Below the pieces are notes generated by a model. That model made no database searches. It worked only from the letters and a program-made list of their open reading frames with translations, and was not told the origin of the DNA. Positions 58,401-64,000 of a stretch of DNA of 64,000 bases are shown piece after piece. Position numbers and translations under genes: made by a program. Within the stretch, counting starts at the first letter, position 1; the number at the start of each line of letters is the position of its first letter. The stretch is taken from NCBI GenBank assembly GCA_027604505.1, contig JADIIX010000041.1, positions 40,576 to 104,575 of the forward strand. The letters are read 5' to 3'. Origin of the DNA: Gonapodya sp. JEL0774. Its lineage: Eukaryota > Monoblepharomycota > Monoblepharidomycetes > Monoblepharidales > Gonapodyaceae.

Positions 58401-60511
58401 ACCATCCCAGTCACACTCTCCAGCGTTTGGCTTGGGACCCAACGCAAACACTCCCGGAATCGGTCATCAGCAGACGCCGATCTCCCAGGACAGTGGTGAA
58501 GATGAAATGGTTGTTGTTAAGAACGAGGTTGAGCCACGAACCGGAGGCCAGGCACAAATGCAGGATAGGAAAGGTGTGGCTCGCCCCACCCCTCCCGACT
58601 CCACAAGCTCTGGATCTTTGATGGATTATCAGCTGATGCAACAGGCGCAGATCGTCCAACTCCAACCAATTGACTTACGTACGGCGGTACCCAAGGAAGT
58701 GCAAGATGCACTGTGGGGTCTCGTAGCAGTTGTGAGAAAAGGTGCAGCGAATGAAGAACAGGAGAGGAAAGAGGGCGAGCGGGATAGGAGGATGAAGGGA
58801 GGTGGCCATGAGAGTGATTGGAAGAGAGCAGTCAGGGAGGGTGTGGCGAGGGCGGAGAGAGACTTAGGGATGGGGGCTGGCTGGTACATGGTAAGCTTTT
58901 ATTCTCGACGGTGGTAGAGGGTATCATCCAGTGTTCAAACCTCATATGACATTAGGACATTGTGTCTCGCTCGGGGCTTCTTTCTTCCACCGAACCTTCG
59001 TCGATTCTTGCGAGCCGCACCTGTACTCTGGTCGCGCAGCTTCTGCCCGTGCCATACGTTCTTCTCAGGAGGACCTTTATGAGCTTGTACCTTTTCTTGA
59101 CTGAGCTAAAAGCTAATAATGTGGGATTGGAGTCCAAGAAAATTGATAACATGGTAAGGAGCAAGCGAAAATACAGCTCGGGATTCTGCTACAATCCGAT
59201 TGACATCACGTACCATCAAAAGGTGCAGGGACAAGTAGCCTACCACCATGCAGTCCTCAGTCGGCAAGCACTGGGAGGTAGTTTCCGCTCATGTGTTAGT
59301 TGGGACAGTGCAAACGTAGGTGATCCTCTTCAGTTCAGTCATCCAAACGGTCATAATACGTTTCTCTTTATCCACCTGCAAGGTCGGCCAACTCTATTTT
59401 GAAATATCGGAGTCGGCTGATCCACCCCGCTCTGTCGATGTGGCCGAGCTCACACAGGATATATTTGGGTTTGTGTCTGTCGATCCCGGACCAGGAGTTC
59501 AGGAAGCCGCCTCTGGAATAGTGGCTGCCCCCATGATGCTCGAGATGTCGGTGCCGAAGGTAGATCAGGTCAACACGGTTGCAGATGGTCTCTTGTTGGT
59601 GGAATACCTGAGAGTGAGTACCGGAATCGGAATCGCCAACGGAATCGGAATCGCTAATTATTGAATGCACGTCTGCCTGGTGCAATCAGCGACAATGGAT
59701 AAAGTATCGGATTGTGTTCGGTGACCAAATCAAATGGACCAATTTCTGTCGTTTAATGGGATCGAGCTCTAGTAGTGAAAATCGTTTCGCAAAGTCATTG
59801 CGACGAGTGAGTATGACAGGCTTATGGTTTGCCTCCATTGCATCCGGCGACTAACAGTGTACGAATTATTCGAACCGCATTCGAAAGGCGGCCTCGGTTA
59901 TTTCCACCGCTGTCGAGATCCAAGAAATCTTCCGACGCCCATTTGCCGTGGAAATGCGTGATTTGAAAGATAAACTCCAACGGCTGGAGAAGCGAGGTAT
60001 CGCTATCGAAGCTTTCACGGTCGAGAAAACTCTCGATGCGCTGGATCTGCTCAAGTCCTGGCGAATCCGAACAGTTTCTATCTTGGAGCTGATGTCTAAG
60101 CTCTCCGATTTTTGTGAGTGTATCCGGGCGGCACCGACAAGCCTTGCCCCAGAAAGACAGAGCGAGTTGCTTGCAACATTTGTGGCGGGCCTAAGGACGC
60201 AAATAGACCCGCTGCAGGATTCTGAGCTCTGTGCGACTTTTGAGGACTACGTGACACGGCGTTTCCATTTCGATGCATCTAACGGGACTTTCGACGGAGG
60301 CTGGACTCTTAATATGTTCGCTGCGGCACTCAGTTACTTCGTGGGCATGCTCACTCAGCAGAATAAGGCTGTCGTGGCAACACCACAGACACCAGGAGAG
60401 GGTAGTGGGCAGGGGGGGGCGCGAGGTCAGGGTGGTGAAGAGAATTTTCAACAAGTAGGTGGGAGTTGGGAGAGGGAGGGTGCGCTCGGTGATGAGGGCA
60501 TGGACGATTGA
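55451..60511 (+). CDS. long low-complexity hypothetical protein with conserved-looking C-terminal helical part
   Basis: I do not recognise this protein. The ATG at 55451 opens a single exon of about 2.75 kb, rich in serine, proline, threonine and glutamine, with a glutamine tract (around 56810-57180) and MKQRLDVAERALRGQG. An intron near 58201-58288 joins VLGQ to VGFHGDLSTETFLAWWDSMI. Further exons give VPKEVQDALWGLVAVVRKGA; ARAERDLGMGAGWYM; VAQLLPVPYVLLRRTFMSLY with LFLTELKANNVGL; VGQLYFEISESADPP and VDVAELTQDIFGFVSVDPG; RQWIKYRIVFGDQIKWTNFC; and AASVISTAVEIQEIFRRPFA, RDLKDKLQRLEKRGIAIEAF. It ends in an acidic tail (GDEGMDD) at 60511. The Q/P/S-rich front with an ordered back resembles transcription co-regulators, but that is only a guess. 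It could be two genes split near 58.2 kb. Confidence 0.6.
56810..57180 (+). repeat. glutamine-coding CAG/CAA tract
   Basis: Mixed CAG/CAA codons make clusters of glutamine broken by tyrosine, histidine and glycine (AQQQQYGQQVGQQQQG) and again near 57000-57050 and 57140-57170. CAG and CAA alternate, so it is less prone to slippage than a pure repeat. Confidence 0.75.
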
Positions 60512-61601
60512 TTGATTCTGAGGGGACAGGAGAGACGTGCATTGAGCTTTCGATACTCCTCCACAAGGGTGTGAACAGCTGGGACCATGTATAATGGAAG
60601 GGGTCATTGGAGAATCTTCGTCCTTTAAATTGACTATATTGACTGGAAAAAGCGACCCATTTTTTGCGCGCACCACTGGTCCCAGTATAGAATTTGATAT
60701 TACTTGATATTATGAGGCCACGCATGGGCGATGTACTAGGGGGATCAATTACATTATTAGAGAGAGGGAGAGCTGCTTCATACTAGTATACTAGTATATC
60801 AGATACATAATACGAGGACGAGGGTGTTCGTCATAGTTATATTCTGAAGGGGAAGGAGAGAGCACATTACATTTTTGAAATTCATTCCAAATCACTTCAC
60901 AATTTGACGGACAGTCCTCGGTTTGACTTGACGCCACTCCGCTGCTCGCCACATCGGGTCAGTTTGAGGCACACCAAATTTGGGCGGGAAAGGGAACTTA
61001 CACGATTGCAAAACGAAGACGGCCGGCAACGGCGGTGCAGACGCAGAAGGTGACAGCGCGGAACAAAAAACAGAGCGGAGGAGCGGATCAGAGCTAGCGA
61101 AGGGACTGAGCGGTCTTTGGGAGGTTAGTAGGGATCTGAGAGTCTTTTATGGTGGGGAGGAAACAGAACGGACAAATTTAGTGAGATTTGAGTTGAGAGG
61201 GGGGATGATTCGAGTGGAGCAAGCGCATTGGATGATGGTGTCGAAGCGGCTGGAGTACTTTGTGCCTTTCGATGGAAGTGCAGCCGCAGACGGAGAGCAT
61301 TGGAGGACTTCAATTGTGCCCACAACAGAAGAAGAGGAAAACGATGATAAGATTTAGAGCGGGGGAGTGAGTCGTGGAAATCTTTTGCAGAGTGCGACGA
61401 GTGGGTGGAGAACGGAGTCAGGATAACAGGAGCTTCTTCTGGAATGGGACCACTGCAATCGCATCGGCGGGACCTTTCCCGTTTCTTGCTCATCTCTATT
61501 TTGTCCCCTCATTTCTTCCCTTGGCTGCCGCCATTTGTCACCTTGGGGTGTCCTAATGCTCCCCGATACCCCAAAATTTTCCAGACTCCCACGCTCCACA
61601 C
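60512..61601. other. intergenic between two long disordered-protein genes
   Basis: About 1.1 kb. It has a run of TACTAGTATAC words (60779-60800) forming short palindromes, and an A/G-rich stretch around 60740-60770. Frames at 60980-61357 (plus) and 61125-61493 (minus) overlap each other and show no domain; the plus one (RTNLVRFELRGGMIRVEQAH) is the better candidate if any is real. Confidence 0.4.
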
Positions 61602-64000
61602 ATGTCCTCCACGCTCAGGACGAGGTCCCGCACTCAGCCTCCTCCGAAGGATAGGCAAAGACTAGGCCGCGATCAGAGAGATTCGAGAGACTCGAAAGAT
61701 ACAAGAGATTCCAGAGACCGAACTTCCAGATACGGAGTCTCTGGGCACTCCATCCCGACAATCTCCCCCCCTCTGACTCATACGTTCACCCACATTCCAT
61801 CCCCGCAATTTCCTCCCGCTTCCCCACAATTTCCCTCCACCGCGTCTTACGTCTCGCCTCGCTTGCCCCTGCCCTCACCGCCAACTCCCGCATCCCTTGA
61901 AGCTGCAGCTCGTCGCGCTTCTTCCTTGGATCTGGGTGGCCGTGTAGCATCTGAACTTCCGTCTTCCCCGCTCGCTTCTGAGTTCTCTCCATCATCTTAC
62001 AATGACGGCGTCTCTTCTCCAGTGACACCTTCCCCACCCACCTCCCGTCAGATCTCCACTTCCGCATCGTACTCGTCTATCAACCCGTACCTCCCGTCAT
62101 CTCCTCCTAATCCCCCCTCCGATCCTCCATACTCCGGCACCTCGCACTCCTCCTCCAACTCCACCTCGTCATCCCTCCTTGGCCTCTTCTTCTCTCGTGC
62201 TTCCAATATCCGGAGCAAGAGCTCCGCAGCACCACGCGTTGGATCGTCTGGCTATGCCCCATCACAGCAGCCCCACCAACCGCAAGCGAACACAGCAGGT
62301 ACGTCCCCTGTTCTTCTCTGAGCGGTAGCAAAGTGCTCATTAGAAGAACGAGATCCGGGGGAAAGTAGAAAGTTGTTTGCGATTGCGCCTTGTGCCCCAA
62401 AATTGAGACATGTTTCTGGAGTTCTCACTCAGTGGAACAAACCCGTGTGGTGGTTCATCGAGGCATGGTGGCGGCATTCTTGAGAGGTTCTGATTCGCGT
62501 CACCAATCACTTACCTGAAGTCATTTGATCTCTTTGAAGCCGCGCGTCCTATCTCCTACGCTCCTCCCTCCTCTGCCCCAGCCACTTCGGTCGCCCCCCC
62601 TCTCTCCCCTCCCCTCGCTCCTACCTCTCTGAGGGCCGATGACCCAGCTAATGTCCGTTCCCTGACGCAAGTCTACGACCAACTCCGACGGGATGAGCAG
62701 CGGATCCGAGATCACCTTGTCCGTCGTCAGTCATCGAGAAGGGGGAGGAGGCCTGCCGGAGACATGGATTTTGAATCCGATGTCGGGGCATTATCAAACA
62801 AGACGCAAATGCTTGGGGTTGATGCAGTAGCTCATTCTGTGTCGGCCACTGCGGTTGCTACCTCCGTCTCAGCTTCGACATCCCCACCCAGGCCCTCTGT
62901 GTCAACAAATGCAACCATCCAACAACATGTGGCTCGATCCAGTGATGGAGCCTCGGCAGTAACTGTTCGGCCTCAGGCGCCGATGCAGGGGATTACAGAT
63001 ACCTCAAATGCTCATCATGTGCCGAGGCCAGGAGTGAGGAGAGTTGATGGACCGGTGAGTAATCAGGCAGACTCAACAATACCTTGCAAACGCCAGCCCA
63101 GCATATGTAACCTCTTTCGTGAATCGTGGTTGAAATTGGTCTCCTTTTATGTAGTCCACATCCACCGCCACTTCACTAACATCCACACCTACTCCAAGTA
63201 TTACTTCTCCCCCTTCTCTCGACATCGTCACCGTTACGCCAGTCCCACCCGTGTCATTCCCCACATTATCTGCATCACATACAGGTGGGGCAGCAGGAGC
63301 GGAGGAGATTCACGCTGTGCCGAATGCTGCAGCTGTCGTGCAACTAGTGACGAATGGCATCACCTCCCCCAAACGGCCTCAAATCGGTGACGATAGCTCC
63401 CCACAACGACCTCAGGTTGCGGCGGCGTACACGATAGCCGGAGTGGCACCTGTTGCCCCACCCAGAACACCACCAAGACAGGTGCCACTTGGTGCAAGGC
63501 CACAGCCTGTAGTGCATGGTCAATCAGGGTTGGGAACAAATCATAGTCAGCTACACACACAGGTCCCCTCAGCTGCGCCCGCCGCCGGCCCTGCCGCCCT
63601 TCCAAATATGGGAATGGGACCTAGCTCTGCTCAACCCCATGCTCGAACAAGCGTCAACGGAGCTGCTCCGCCTTTGCCGCCGAAGCTCGGAGGGAGAGAC
63701 CGACGGAGGCTCCTAGAGTCGCCTGACCTTGTGCCCTCTAAAAGTGATGACAGAGAGGCACTTTCGTCGCAAATTGGTAGCGACACGCATCCTGGACCGA
63801 CCTCGACAATTGCACCGGCAGGGTCGCCCTTGCCGAATCTAGATTCGAGTGCGCCCACTTCGCCGTCCTCCATGCCCGCTTCGGCTTCGGATCTCAGCCC
63901 TCACTCGCCGGCACTCCGTCTGACGACCCCCCTCGGCTCGTCTGCTCTGGCGCTATCGTTGAACCTTAACATGGATATCGATTTGATCGATGAGGGAAGC
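61602..64000 (+). CDS. disordered serine/proline-rich protein, 3' end beyond window
   Basis: The start is the ATG at 61602 (MSSTLRTRSRTQPPPKDRQR). Exon 1 ends at 62298; exon 2 is 62540-63054 and exon 3 begins at 63285. Both introns are GT-AG and in phase, and the frame is open to the last base. The protein is dominated by serine, proline, threonine and alanine. Recognisable spots are an early RD/SR-type run (RDSRDSKDTRDSRDR), a short helical stretch (VYDQLRRDEQRIRDHLVRRQ), a basic RRGRRP patch and a proline-rich PLPPKLGGRDRRR segment that could bind SH3-like partners. No catalytic domain appears before the window ends, so its class cannot be given; many fungal kinases, GAPs and scaffold proteins have such N-termini. 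Confidence 0.65.

Noticed and set aside
60980-61493. Overlapping plus and minus open frames as small genes
   Set aside because: They lie on opposite strands over the same bases, lack domains and have no splice or start context that favours either.

Overview
The window is a gene-dense stretch of a fungal nuclear genome. The protein set is clearly fungal: a Zn2Cys6 regulator, a Uls1/Ris1-type SNF2-RING protein, the cohesin loader Scc2, INO80 subunit Ies6, a YCR016W-type nucleolar protein and a betaine-lipid-type methyltransferase. Genes are split by many short GT-AG introns, mostly 40-100 bases, and stop codons are standard. I cannot fix the phylum; a zoosporic or other early-diverging lineage fits the intron density and the betaine-lipid methyltransferase, but this is only a lean. 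No rRNA, convincing tRNA, CRISPR or intact transposon was found. A 10-base N run at 31470-31479 marks an assembly gap.

Layout. 0.5-5.6 kb (-): a YCR016W-like nucleolar protein and acetyl-CoA synthetase. 5.8-9.9 kb (-): a membrane-anchored SMP lipid-transfer protein with a GOLD-like tail, sharing a short divergent promoter with IES6 (+, 10.2-10.8 kb). 11.0-12.0 kb (+): an unrecognised, probably mitochondrial protein with a three-fold SDHD repeat. 12.3-17.2 kb (-): ULS1-like SNF2/RING. 18.0-21.0 kb (+): a perilipin-like protein and a sterol desaturase-type hydroxylase. 21.1-25.1 kb (-): two tandem NmrA-like reductases and a BtaB-like methyltransferase. 25.5-31.4 kb (-): an ankyrin/coiled-coil protein, a chromodomain protein and a monoacylglycerol lipase-type hydrolase. 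32.8-35.1 kb (+): a bHLH factor. 35.4-43.9 kb (-): SCC2. 45.0-45.8 kb (+): FUN14. 46.3-53.2 kb (-): a Zn2Cys6 regulator and a PP2A B''-type subunit. 54.1 kb to the right edge (+): a small membrane protein, a very long low-complexity hypothetical, and a disordered protein cut by the window end.

The genes fall loosely into two themes: lipid and acetyl-CoA metabolism (acetyl-CoA synthetase, SMP protein, perilipin-like, hydroxylase, methyltransferase, lipase) and chromatin or cohesion (Ies6, Uls1, chromodomain, Scc2). The most unusual signals are two short, diverged copies of local gene 5' coding sequence lying elsewhere in the window: a piece of the YCR016W-like gene at 32.4 kb, and a piece of the PP2A B'' gene inside a long intron of the Zn2Cys6 gene. 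Others are a 16-base microexon in acetyl-CoA synthetase, a BtaB-like methyltransferase without its usual BtaA partner domain, and the SMP plus GOLD architecture.
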